NCBI RefSeq assembly: GCF_025716945.1
Contig: NZ_JAOVZT010000005.1
Coordinates: forward strand, 62,001 to 126,000
Origin: Geodermatophilus sp. YIM 151500
GTDB taxonomy: Bacteria > Actinomycetota > Actinomycetes > Mycobacteriales > Geodermatophilaceae
Direction of reading: 5' to 3'
DNA: 64,000 bases
The position numbers were made by a program, and so were the translations under genes. Below, in pieces: positions 8,820-15,635 of the stretch; position 1 is the first letter of the stretch, and the number at the start of each line of letters is the position of its first letter. The notes under the pieces are model-generated. The model was not told the origin of the DNA, did not search any database, and worked only from the letters and a program-made list of their open reading frames with translations.

Positions 8820-9230
8820 TCATCGTCCCCGCCCTGGTGCCGGCTCTCCGGGGAGGGCGTTCCAGTCGACCAACTGGACGATCACCCCATTGGGGTCGCG
8901 GACCTGGAAGGCACGCTCGCCCCACTCCTCGGGGGTGAGCGGCATGGTGATGTCGACTCCCTCCGCCTGCAGCCGGGCCAGTTCCCCGTCGAGGTCGTCG
9001 ACGACGAAGGCCAGGATGAGCCCGGCCGCGTGCACGTCCCGCTGGTCGTCGGGCAGGGTCGGCAGACCCCGGCGGAGGAACACCACGTTCATGCCGACGT
9101 CCTCCCGCGTCAGGGAGGCGAAGCCGTCGGCCGCCATCTCCTCCGTGAACCCGAAGTGCCGCTGCAGGAAGCGACTGGACGCGGCGGCGTCATCGACGTT
9201 GAGCGAGACCGCGGACGAGCTGATCTTCAC
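8820..9230 (-). CDS. VOC-family (glyoxalase/dioxygenase-like) protein
   Basis: A 136-residue protein with two beta-alpha-beta-beta-beta halves of the vicinal-oxygen-chelate fold: VSLNVDDAAASSRFLQRHFGF at the start, and WGERAFQVRDPNGVIVQLVDW at the end (residue 110 onward). The first metal-ligand His of glyoxalase I is absent (Asn in SLNV), and the later Glu/Gln positions are partly kept, so a binding or resistance role is as likely as catalysis. I place the start at the GTG at 9230, which has GAGGAGG six bases upstream. It is divergent from a TetR gene, with a palindromic operator between them, so it is the likely target of that repressor. Confidence 0.8.
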   Translation of the reverse strand: MKISSSAVSLNVDDAAASSRFLQRHFGFTEEMAADGFASLTREDVGMNVVFLRRGLPTLPDDQRDVHAAGLILAFVVDDLDGELARLQAEGVDITMPLTPEEWGERAFQVRDPNGVIVQLVDWNALPGEPAPGRGR

Positions 9231-9259
9231 TGCATCCTCCTCGACCACCGAAGTGGTGT

Positions 9260-9279
9260 CGTACTTTGTACGAAGTACG
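9260..9279. promoter_or_regulatory. TetR-type operator between the VOC and tetR genes
   Basis: CGTACTTTGT followed directly by ACGAAGTACG is a 20-bp palindrome with one mismatch per arm. It lies 30 bp upstream of the VOC start and 56 bp upstream of the TetR start. A weaker related dyad (ACTCCGTA / TACGTAGT) is visible at about 9291-9312. Confidence 0.65.
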
Positions 9280-9334
9280 GGTTGGAAATTACTCCGTATG
9301 GTGTACGTAGTGCAAGCGAGCGGGAGGTCGCACA

Positions 9335-10126
9335 GTGGTCAGGCCCCGTACCAGTGGAGGAGATCCCGCGCGGACCCTGGCGCTGCTGTGGCGCACGCCT
9401 GCGGCGACGCCGCGACGAGGTCCGGAGCGGCGCCTGGACCTCGACGCGGTCGTCACCGCGGCCACGGCCCTGGCCGACGCGCGGGGCTTGGAGGCGGTGA
9501 CGATGCGGGCGGTGGCGCAGGCGGCCGGCACGGCCCCGATGACGCTGTACACCTACGTGCCGGGCAAGGCCGAGTTGCTCGACCTCATGCTCGACGCCGC
9601 CTACGCCACGATGCCCCGCACGGACACCAGCAGCCGGCCGTGGCGCGAGCGTGCCGCCGCGATCGCCGAGGAGAACTTCGCCCTGCACCGGGCACACCCG
9701 TGGACGGTCGACGTGTCGACCCTGCGACCTCCGCTCGGCCCCGGGGCGATCGGCAAGTACGAGCACGAACTGATCGCCTTCGACGGCCTCGGCCTGACCG
9801 ACGTCCAGATGGACGACTGCCTGACCTACCTGCTCGATTTCGTACACGCCGCCGCCCGCGCCACGATGGACGCCGCCGCGGCGCGGCAGGAGAGCGCCAC
9901 CGACGATGCCGCGTGGTGGGCCACCGCCGGACCGCTGCTCGCCCGCGTGCTCGACCCGGACACCTACCCCCTGGCCGTCCGTGTCGGCGCCGCGGCCGGG
10001 GCTGCCCATGGAAGCGCTCAGGACCCCACCCACGCCTACGAGTTCGGGCTGGCTCGCACCCTCGACGGCCTCGCCGCCCTCATCGACGGCACCGTCAGCA
10101 CGTCCCTCCCGGCCGCCCGGCCTTGA
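9335..10126 (+). CDS. TetR-family transcriptional regulator
   Basis: A 263-residue regulator. The HTH is at about residues 38-85 (LDAVVTAATALADARGLEAV, then MRAVAQAAGTAPMTLYTYV). The C-terminal ligand domain resembles the group seen in actinobacterial TetR proteins of about 230 residues. The GTG start at 9335 has GGGAGG seven bases upstream. The N-terminal 35 residues before the HTH are longer than usual. It is divergent from the VOC gene and separated from it by a 20-bp palindrome. Its 3' end overlaps the convergent methyltransferase gene by 32 bp. Confidence 0.85.
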   Translation: MVRPRTSGGDPARTLALLWRTPAATPRRGPERRLDLDAVVTAATALADARGLEAVTMRAVAQAAGTAPMTLYTYVPGKAELLDLMLDAAYATMPRTDTSSRPWRERAAAIAEENFALHRAHPWTVDVSTLRPPLGPGAIGKYEHELIAFDGLGLTDVQMDDCLTYLLDFVHAAARATMDAAAARQESATDDAAWWATAGPLLARVLDPDTYPLAVRVGAAAGAAHGSAQDPTHAYEFGLARTLDGLAALIDGTVSTSLPAARP

Positions 10127-10865
10127 AGGGGTGGTGGCGAGAGGTCGGCCACGGCCGGCCGCCGGCCACGAGCACGGCTCCCCGCTTGGTGACGTCCACG
10201 GGTGCACGGAGCTCGCGCGCCGCCGCCAGGGCGGTGGCGAGAGGGGCCCGCCGGCCGACCAGGTAGTCGCGGACTGCTGCGGCGTCGGGCAGTGTCACCA
10301 GCGGCGCGTCCCACGGGAACACGGCGACCGAGTCGAAGACCCGTGCGAGCAGGCCCGGTGCGTCCTCGGCGTCGAAGCTCGTCGCCGGCCGGCTCCAGTA
10401 CGCCGAGAGCTCCGGGGAGTCGGTCCGCGCGATCGTCGCCGCCACCAGGTGCCCGTCGGAGTGCAGGACACGGCGGGCTTCGCGCAGGGCGGGCACCGGG
10501 TCGGCCAGGTGGTAGAGGACGTTCAGCGCCGTGACCGCGTCCAGGACACCGTCGCGGATGGGCAGCCGCGCGGCGTCGGCACGGACGACCGGAGCCGGGT
10601 GGTCGCGCAGCAGGACGGCGGACACGTCCACGCCGACCAGCCAGGGGCCTGACCCGGACAGCGCGGCGCGCAGCGGGCCGTCGGCACACCCGACGTCGAG
10701 GACGGTGCGCGCGCCCAGTTCGCCGAGCAGCCGCGCCACCTGGCCGTACAGGTCGGCCGCGGTGTGCGCCCGCGCGCTGCGCACGCCCAGCCGGTAGCGG
10801 TCGGGGTCGGTGTCGTAGTCGCACGGAACGCCCACCCGACCAGCCTGCTCCTGTTCCGGTGCCAT
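10095..10865 (-). CDS. Class I SAM-dependent methyltransferase
   Basis: A 256-residue Rossmann-fold methyltransferase. Motif I is VLDVGCADGPL (about residues 55-65), the acidic end of strand 2 is VGVDVS, motif post-II is VVRADAARLPI, and motif IV is AVTALNVLYHL, followed by HSDGHLVAAT. Its overall shape resembles small-molecule (UbiE/Methyltransf_11) enzymes; the substrate is unknown. The ATG at 10865 is chosen because GGAGGG lies five bases upstream; another in-frame ATG lies 42 bases upstream. Confidence 0.8.
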   Translation of the reverse strand: MAPEQEQAGRVGVPCDYDTDPDRYRLGVRSARAHTAADLYGQVARLLGELGARTVLDVGCADGPLRAALSGSGPWLVGVDVSAVLLRDHPAPVVRADAARLPIRDGVLDAVTALNVLYHLADPVPALREARRVLHSDGHLVAATIARTDSPELSAYWSRPATSFDAEDAPGLLARVFDSVAVFPWDAPLVTLPDAAAVRDYLVGRRAPLATALAAARELRAPVDVTKRGAVLVAGGRPWPTSRHHPFKAGRPGGTC

Positions 10866-10973
10866 CCGGGCCCTCCGCTCCCTGCCTCGGCCGGTGGTCC
10901 ATTCCATCCTCGGTGGGGACGGTCGCGGTGGAGGCGGACGTGCCGGCCCGCCCCACCGCGCGGACGAGGGCGC

Positions 10974-11265
10974 TCAGCGGCCGTAGGCCGAGACGTGGGT
11001 GAGGCTGCGGCTGTCGAAGGGTTCGCCGGTCCAGCCGCCCCACCGGTGCAGGAGGCGCAGACCGGCGAGGCGGGCCATGAGGTCCAGCTCCCCGGGCCTG
11101 CCGTAGCGCAACGCGAGGGGGTCGAGCGGCCGGGCCGTCGCCGGCGAGCTCGGCCAGCCGGGTGACCGCGGCCGCCTCGTCGCCGCGCGGGTTGGCGTCG
11201 TAGGCGGCGGCGACGCGCCGGCCGAAGCTGCTGCGGGGATCGAAGGGCATCGGGTCGAAGTGCAC
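10974..11265 (-). pseudogene. Internally deleted methyltransferase remnant
   Basis: The N-terminal 45 residues (MHFDPMPFDPRSSFGRRVAA ... DEAAAVTRLAELAGDG, from a GTG at 11265 preceded by GGAGGA) run to where the SAM-binding glycine motif should begin. The frame then shifts and resumes near the C-terminus (LDPLALRYGRPGELDLMARL ... GEPFDSRSLTHVSAYGR). The whole catalytic core, about 130-150 residues, is missing. Start, ribosome site and stop are intact, which suggests a recent internal deletion. Confidence 0.7.
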
Positions 11266-11288
11266 GGGACTCGTTCCTCCTGGGGTCG

Positions 11289-12794
11289 TCACGGTGCGGG
11301 CTGCGCGTCGCAGGGCCGGGTCGGCGGTGGGCTCGCAGGTGGGCCTGCCGTGTCCTGCGTGCTCCGCTCGCCCGCGTCGCCGGCTCGGCGACGGCCCGCC
11401 GCCGGGGCCGGCGTCGTCCGGCCCGTCGGAGGCCGGTGGAAGGGGGTCCTCCTCGCTCGGTCCCGCCGCCGCCGGAGCCGACGGGTCACCCATGCGACGG
11501 CCGCGGCGTCGACCAGCACGAGGACGACGGCGAAAGCCGTGGGAGCCCACGGCCAAGCCGGCCCGTCGAGCACCAGGCCCGTGGTGGGTAGTTCGAGCAC
11601 CTTCGCCGTCCAACGGGCGGTCGCGACGTCCACGGTTGCTGCGAGGTCGCGCAGCGAGGTGTCGAAGGCGAAGCCCGGCGGGTCGTGCAGGTACTCCGGT
11701 GCCGGCCCTCCGGCCGGCGGCTCCACGGCGTGCGCGGCTGCGGCGCTGACACCGGGCACGAGCAGCCGGTCCAGCCCCGGGGCGGCGTCGGCCAGGTCGG
11801 CCCGGGGCAGGAAGGTCAGCCCGTGCCGGGAGCGCACGGGGCCGCCGTCGACGGTGACGGCGAGCGTGCGGTGCGCCAGCGACTGGCCGTGCACGTCGAA
11901 CACCGACGCGAGCTCGATCTCGCCGACCCCGTCGGTCAGCATCACGCCGATCGTCGGCGGGTTCCACCGGAAACCGGCGTTGACGATCGCGGCCGGGCCG
12001 GGCACACCGACTCCGGTGGCCACGGGCACGTCCTCGCCGTAGTGCCGCCATCCGACGGTGTCGGCGGCGTCGGCGGCGACCGACGCGCCGGCCAGCCGCC
12101 CGACGACGTGCAGCGTGCCGTCGATGCTGGACAGGATGCCCGCGGTGCTGACGACGTCGCCGTCGTCGATGTAGCGCTGCCCGCGCACCCAGTCCACCTG
12201 CGGGTACGCCTCCTCGAAGGAGCCGATGCGCAGCCAGTGCGCGGCCGCGGGCCGGCCGTCGAGCAATCCGGCTGAGGCGAGCACCCCTGATCCGTTGCAC
12301 ACGGCCAGCAGCAGCACGCCCGCGGCGTCCTGCGCGCGCAGCCACTCGGTGACCGGGGCCGTACTGCGCTCGCCGACATCGGGCAGCGCCGGTATGACCA
12401 CCAGGTCCGGGCCGCCGCTTCCCGTCCGAGCGGCGAGGTCGTCGAAGGTGAGATCGGGAACGAGGTCGAGGCCGCCGGTCAGCGGCACCGGCTGTCGCTC
12501 CGGCGCCGCGGTGTAGACGTTGAACCGGCCGGTCGCGGCCAGGATCTCGTAGGGGGCGAGGACGTCGGAGACGACCGCGCCGCGGTTGCCCACCACGACC
12601 ACCGCGGTCGGCCTGGTCGGGTCATGCGTCGACGGCAGTGCCGCCGGCACGGGGCGGTCGGGTCCGGGCGCGTAGAGCGCGCCGAGGGTGGCGACGGCGG
12701 AGATGGTCGCACCGACGGCGGGGACGAGGAGAACGCCGAGCACGGCGGTGATCACGAATGCGAGGCGATGGAGGACCGGGCGCACGGTCACCAC
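11289..12794 (-). CDS. Membrane-anchored protein with tandem DJ-1/PfpI (class I GATase-like) domains
   Basis: About 501 residues. A hydrophobic segment near residues 8-38 (LAFVITAVLGVLLVPAVGA) precedes a first DJ-1/PfpI domain (TAVVVVGNRGAVVSDVLAPY through SVAADAADTVGW). That domain contains the nucleophile-elbow AVCNGSGVLA and the PAAAHWLRI segment known from AraC-type GATase1 sensor domains. A second, degenerate copy follows (TIGVMLTDGVGEIELASVFD). A second membrane span (AFAVVLVLVDAAAVAWV) is followed by a basic Pro/Arg-rich tail. There is no AraC DNA-binding domain. I prefer the GTG at 12794, which has GGGAGG nine bases upstream; an ATG at 12920 would add 42 residues. Function unknown. 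Confidence 0.7.
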   Translation of the reverse strand: MVTVRPVLHRLAFVITAVLGVLLVPAVGATISAVATLGALYAPGPDRPVPAALPSTHDPTRPTAVVVVGNRGAVVSDVLAPYEILAATGRFNVYTAAPERQPVPLTGGLDLVPDLTFDDLAARTGSGGPDLVVIPALPDVGERSTAPVTEWLRAQDAAGVLLLAVCNGSGVLASAGLLDGRPAAAHWLRIGSFEEAYPQVDWVRGQRYIDDGDVVSTAGILSSIDGTLHVVGRLAGASVAADAADTVGWRHYGEDVPVATGVGVPGPAAIVNAGFRWNPPTIGVMLTDGVGEIELASVFDVHGQSLAHRTLAVTVDGGPVRSRHGLTFLPRADLADAAPGLDRLLVPGVSAAAAHAVEPPAGGPAPEYLHDPPGFAFDTSLRDLAATVDVATARWTAKVLELPTTGLVLDGPAWPWAPTAFAVVLVLVDAAAVAWVTRRLRRRRDRARRTPFHRPPTGRTTPAPAAGRRRAGDAGERSTQDTAGPPASPPPTRPCDAQPAP

Positions 12795-13016
12795 GACGAG
12801 CCACCTCCCGCGGAGCAAGAAGCCTGTGCGGACGCGTCGACGATCCGTTCGCCGTCCGGCCCCTCGCATCGGGAGAATCGCCAGTGTCCAGGACGCCGCC
12901 CCCTGCGACTGCTGGCGCACCGAGGACCGGGTCCAGTCCGGTCTGGCCGGTGATGACCGGGAACAGCGTCACCTGCAGGCGGTCGGGGACGTCGACACCA
13001 CGGTGGCCGGCAGGTG

Positions 13017-13162
13017 GACCATCCGCTGCTCCTCGCCGTACAGGGCGCGGCGGCGGTCGAGCAGCTCGGGCCTTGCTTGCCCTAGTAGCCGGTCCAGTCG
13101 CCGCCGGCGGCGCCGAAGCCGTCGAGGCTCGTGAAGCCGTCGAAGGTGTAGGCGGCGGTCAC
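13017..13162 (-). pseudogene. Truncated dihydrofolate-reductase-like (RibD C-terminal) gene
   Basis: From a GTG at 13162 the reading VTAAYTFDGFTSLDGFGAAG GDWTGY matches the N-terminus of small actinobacterial DHFR/RibD-like reductases. A TAG follows TGY, and in another frame the sequence continues GPELLDRRRALYGEEQRMV before homology stops. It is therefore both frameshifted and cut short. The GTG overlaps the hydrolase stop (GTGA), so it was once translationally coupled to the gene at 13159-14091. Confidence 0.65.
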
Positions 13163-14091
13163 GACGTGGTCCTCCTCGGCTGTGCTCGAGCGGGCGTCGG
13201 GGGGTGGATCGGCCTGGTGGAGGCGATGGCAGTCGGCTGCAGCGCGAGCATCGCCGCCGCGACGCGGTCCGCCGCCTCATCGGGGAGAGCGGTCGCGGCC
13301 TGCTCCAGCACCAGGAGCCGGGCTGCAGGGATCTCGCGTGCGAGGGCCTCGCCGTTGCCGACCGGGAAGAACGTGTCGCGGCGACCGTGCACCACCAGGG
13401 TCGGCAACGCGAGCTCGGGCAGACGCTCGCGCCACCGGGGTGTGCAGTCGAGCTTGGCGAAGCCCGTGCCCAACTGGTTGGCCATCTGGACCGCGGGCGC
13501 CGCCCGCGGCGTGCGGTCGAAGATGCGCTCGGCGGTGCTCCGTGCCGCGGCGGGGTCGTCGCCGACGATCTCCGCGCGGGCAGCGGCGAACTCCGCCACG
13601 GCAGCGCGGTCGGACCAGTCGGGCATCGTGAGCGCGACACGCCGCTTCATGGTCGCCGCGTCGTGGTCGGGCAGGTCGCGGTCGACCCGACCCGGTGCGA
13701 CCGGTCGCGTCCCGATGAGGGTGAGTGCCGAGAACGCGTCCGGGTGGTCGAGCGCGGCGACCTGGGCGACCAGTCCGCCGACGCCGATGCCGGCCAGGTG
13801 CGCGGGCCGGTCGTCGAGTCCGCGGGCGAGCGCGGCGGCGTCTGCGGCGAGGTCGCGCAGCGTGTAGGCAGGCGCAGTCGGGTCGACGGTCGTCGACGCG
13901 CCGGCGTCGCGCAGGTCGTAGCGCACGACGTGCCGGCGGCTGCGAGCGAGCGCCACGCACAGCGCGTCGGGCCAGGAGAGCATGGTCGGGCTGCCCACGA
14001 GCAGCGCGAGGGACGCCGTCCCGTCGCCGAAGTGCTCGACGCCGAGCGTGACACCGTCGGGCGTGCGGAACGAGGCGATCGTCGAATGCAT
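13159..14091 (-). CDS. Alpha/beta-hydrolase-fold protein lacking catalytic Ser and His
   Basis: A 310-residue protein with the clear architecture of small alpha/beta hydrolases: LALLVGSPTMLSWPDALC, VVRYDLRDAGAST, and the acid loop LVVHGRRDTFFPV with Asp239. The nucleophile elbow reads GIGVGG at 101-106, with Gly103 where Ser is required. The histidine loop reads EQAATALP, with Thr267 where GH is expected before LP. It is therefore very probably not a hydrolase. Because it sits among pseudogenes, decay is as likely as a new binding role. The reading frame itself is intact. It was formerly coupled to the DHFR-like remnant. Confidence 0.8.
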   Translation of the reverse strand: MHSTIASFRTPDGVTLGVEHFGDGTASLALLVGSPTMLSWPDALCVALARSRRHVVRYDLRDAGASTTVDPTAPAYTLRDLAADAAALARGLDDRPAHLAGIGVGGLVAQVAALDHPDAFSALTLIGTRPVAPGRVDRDLPDHDAATMKRRVALTMPDWSDRAAVAEFAAARAEIVGDDPAAARSTAERIFDRTPRAAPAVQMANQLGTGFAKLDCTPRWRERLPELALPTLVVHGRRDTFFPVGNGEALAREIPAARLLVLEQAATALPDEAADRVAAAMLALQPTAIASTRPIHPPTPARAQPRRTTS

Positions 14092-14190
14092 TGCGGACCT
14101 CCTGAACAGCTGCGGAACGGCGCGGAGCGCGGCGTCGTGGGCGTCGGCGTGGACCCTCCGACCGTGCGGCCCGGTGCGGCGGTGGTCGGT

Positions 14191-14628
14191 TCAGGCACGC
14201 CGCCGGGCCGTCACCCGGATCTCCGCGACCCCGGCCAGGGCGCGGGAGACCCCGCAGCCTGCCTCGGCCGCCTCGACGTGCTTCTGGAGGGCGTCTGCAT
14301 CGATGCCCTCCACGTCGACGGTGGTGTCGAGCTCGACGAGGTCGATGGTCGGCACCCCGTCGACGGGGCGCAGGCGCACCCGGGCGCTCGTGGCGACGCT
14401 GCGGGGGACGCCGCCGGCCTGCGTCAGCAGGTGCGTGAGCGACAACGAGAAGCAGCCGGCGTGCGCGGCGGCGAGCAGCTCCTCGGGGTTCGTGCTGCCT
14501 GCGGTGTCATCGGAGAAGCGGGAGCGGAAGCTGTAGGCGGCTTCCCAGCGCTGTGGGCCGACGACCAGTTGACCACTGCCGTCCCGTAGGTCGCCGGTCC
14601 AGGTCGCGCCCCCGGTGCGTGCGGCCAT
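14191..14628 (-). CDS. OsmC-family peroxiredoxin-like protein
   Basis: A 145-residue OsmC/Ohr-fold protein. ATWTGDLRDGSGQL starts the fold, the peroxidatic cysteine is in AAAHAGCFSLSL, and the second cysteine is in EAAEAGCGVSRAL, in the place of the family's CPVSRAL. These enzymes reduce organic hydroperoxides in the cytoplasm using dithiols. I choose the ATG at 14628, which begins the fold; a longer in-frame reading to 14700 lacks similarity. It lies downstream of two small genes transcribed in the same direction. Confidence 0.8.
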   Translation of the reverse strand: MAARTGGATWTGDLRDGSGQLVVGPQRWEAAYSFRSRFSDDTAGSTNPEELLAAAHAGCFSLSLTHLLTQAGGVPRSVATSARVRLRPVDGVPTIDLVELDTTVDVEGIDADALQKHVEAAEAGCGVSRALAGVAEIRVTARRRA

Positions 14629-14721
14629 CCTCGGAATCCTTCCTGGAAGGGCGAACTCGGGCTTCGGGGGGAGTGGACCGGCGACGGCGGCGGAACTCAT
14701 CGCTCGCTCCTCCGCGCCGCG

Positions 14722-15156
14722 TCAGTGGTGGTGGGCGTACTCCTCGACCCGCAACGCCATCGCGCCGGCCATGGTGAACAGCATCAGGATGTGGCCCCCC
14801 AGGTACATGCCGCCGGGGGAGAGGACGCCGGCCCACATCGGGATGAACAGCACCAGGAAGGGCAGGTACATCGCGGCGGCCATCTCGGCGCAGGCTCGCC
14901 AGCTGTGCCGGCGCCAGCGCATGAGCAGGGTCATGCCGAAGGTCATGTTGGTTGCCATCACCAGTGCCATCGGCTCGGGCCGGTCGAGCACCGCGCCGGC
15001 GCCGGCGGCGTCGAAGGCCAGTCGCCAGACCCACCCGAGGGCGCCCATGCCGAAGCCCATCGCGGCGAGCATCTCCAGGTAGTGGACGACGAGTCGCCGG
15101 TTGCGGCTCCGTGCCTTCGTCGGCGCCGCGTCGACGGCGACGGGAGTGGTGGACAC
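14722..15156 (-). CDS. Small four-helix membrane protein, function unknown
   Basis: A 144-residue protein with four predicted membrane segments (about residues 28-50, 62-78, 90-112 and 118-135). Met and Gly are frequent in them (MLAAMGFGMGALGW, ATNMTFGMTLLM, AAAMYLPFLVLFIPMW). The C-terminus ends in HHH, and there are scattered His and Met residues that could bind metal, although that is a guess. The GTG at 15156 is supported by GGAGG six bases upstream. It follows the HMA-like gene by 22 bp and is probably in one operon with it. Confidence 0.7.
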   Translation of the reverse strand: MSTTPVAVDAAPTKARSRNRRLVVHYLEMLAAMGFGMGALGWVWRLAFDAAGAGAVLDRPEPMALVMATNMTFGMTLLMRWRRHSWRACAEMAAAMYLPFLVLFIPMWAGVLSPGGMYLGGHILMLFTMAGAMALRVEEYAHHH

Positions 15157-15178
15157 AGCGGGCCTCCTGAGACGGGGG

Positions 15179-15412
15179 TCAGGGCAGCAGGGTGTAACCG
15201 GCCGTGGCGAGCGCCGCGGCGATGTCGGCCCGGTCGACGGGGGAGTCGACAGTGACGGTGACCGTGCCGGTGGCTCGGTCCACGCGGACCTCGCGGACAC
15301 CGCCGACCGACCGGATCCGGTCGACGATCGCCGGCCGGTCGGGCGCGTTCGTCGGGCCGGTGACGCGGAAGGACGTCGTCCCGACGAAGGTGCGCGGCGT
15401 GTCGCTCAGCAT
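15179..15412 (-). CDS. Small HMA-fold protein without the metal-binding CxxC
   Basis: A 77-residue single-domain protein with the beta-alpha-beta-beta-alpha-beta pattern of heavy-metal-associated domains: TSFRVTGPTN, IVDRIRSVGGVREVRVD, GTVTVTVDSP and IAAALATAGYTLLP. The GMxCxxC loop is replaced by GPTNAPD, so Cu(I)/Cd binding by the usual cysteines is not possible. It heads a short operon with the small membrane protein and possibly OsmC. Start ATG at 15412 follows a G-rich stretch. The role is unknown. Confidence 0.65.
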   Translation of the reverse strand: MLSDTPRTFVGTTSFRVTGPTNAPDRPAIVDRIRSVGGVREVRVDRATGTVTVTVDSPVDRADIAAALATAGYTLLP

Positions 15413-15635
15413 GGCCGACCCCCCGGCGGGCGTGGACGGATCAGGACGGCCCGACCATTCCTGTGTGGCTGCGCGTCCCGCATCGGTGAAATCACCGGGA
15501 TCCCCGAGCCGACGGGGTCGAGGTGTGCATCCCCCGCAGCCGGGCGACCGGGTGAGTCGGATCGGTGGGATCGCCGGGGTCGGGTGGGACGTCTTCCATG
15601 ATCGCGAACGGCGGGCGCCGAGTACGCTGCCCGGC

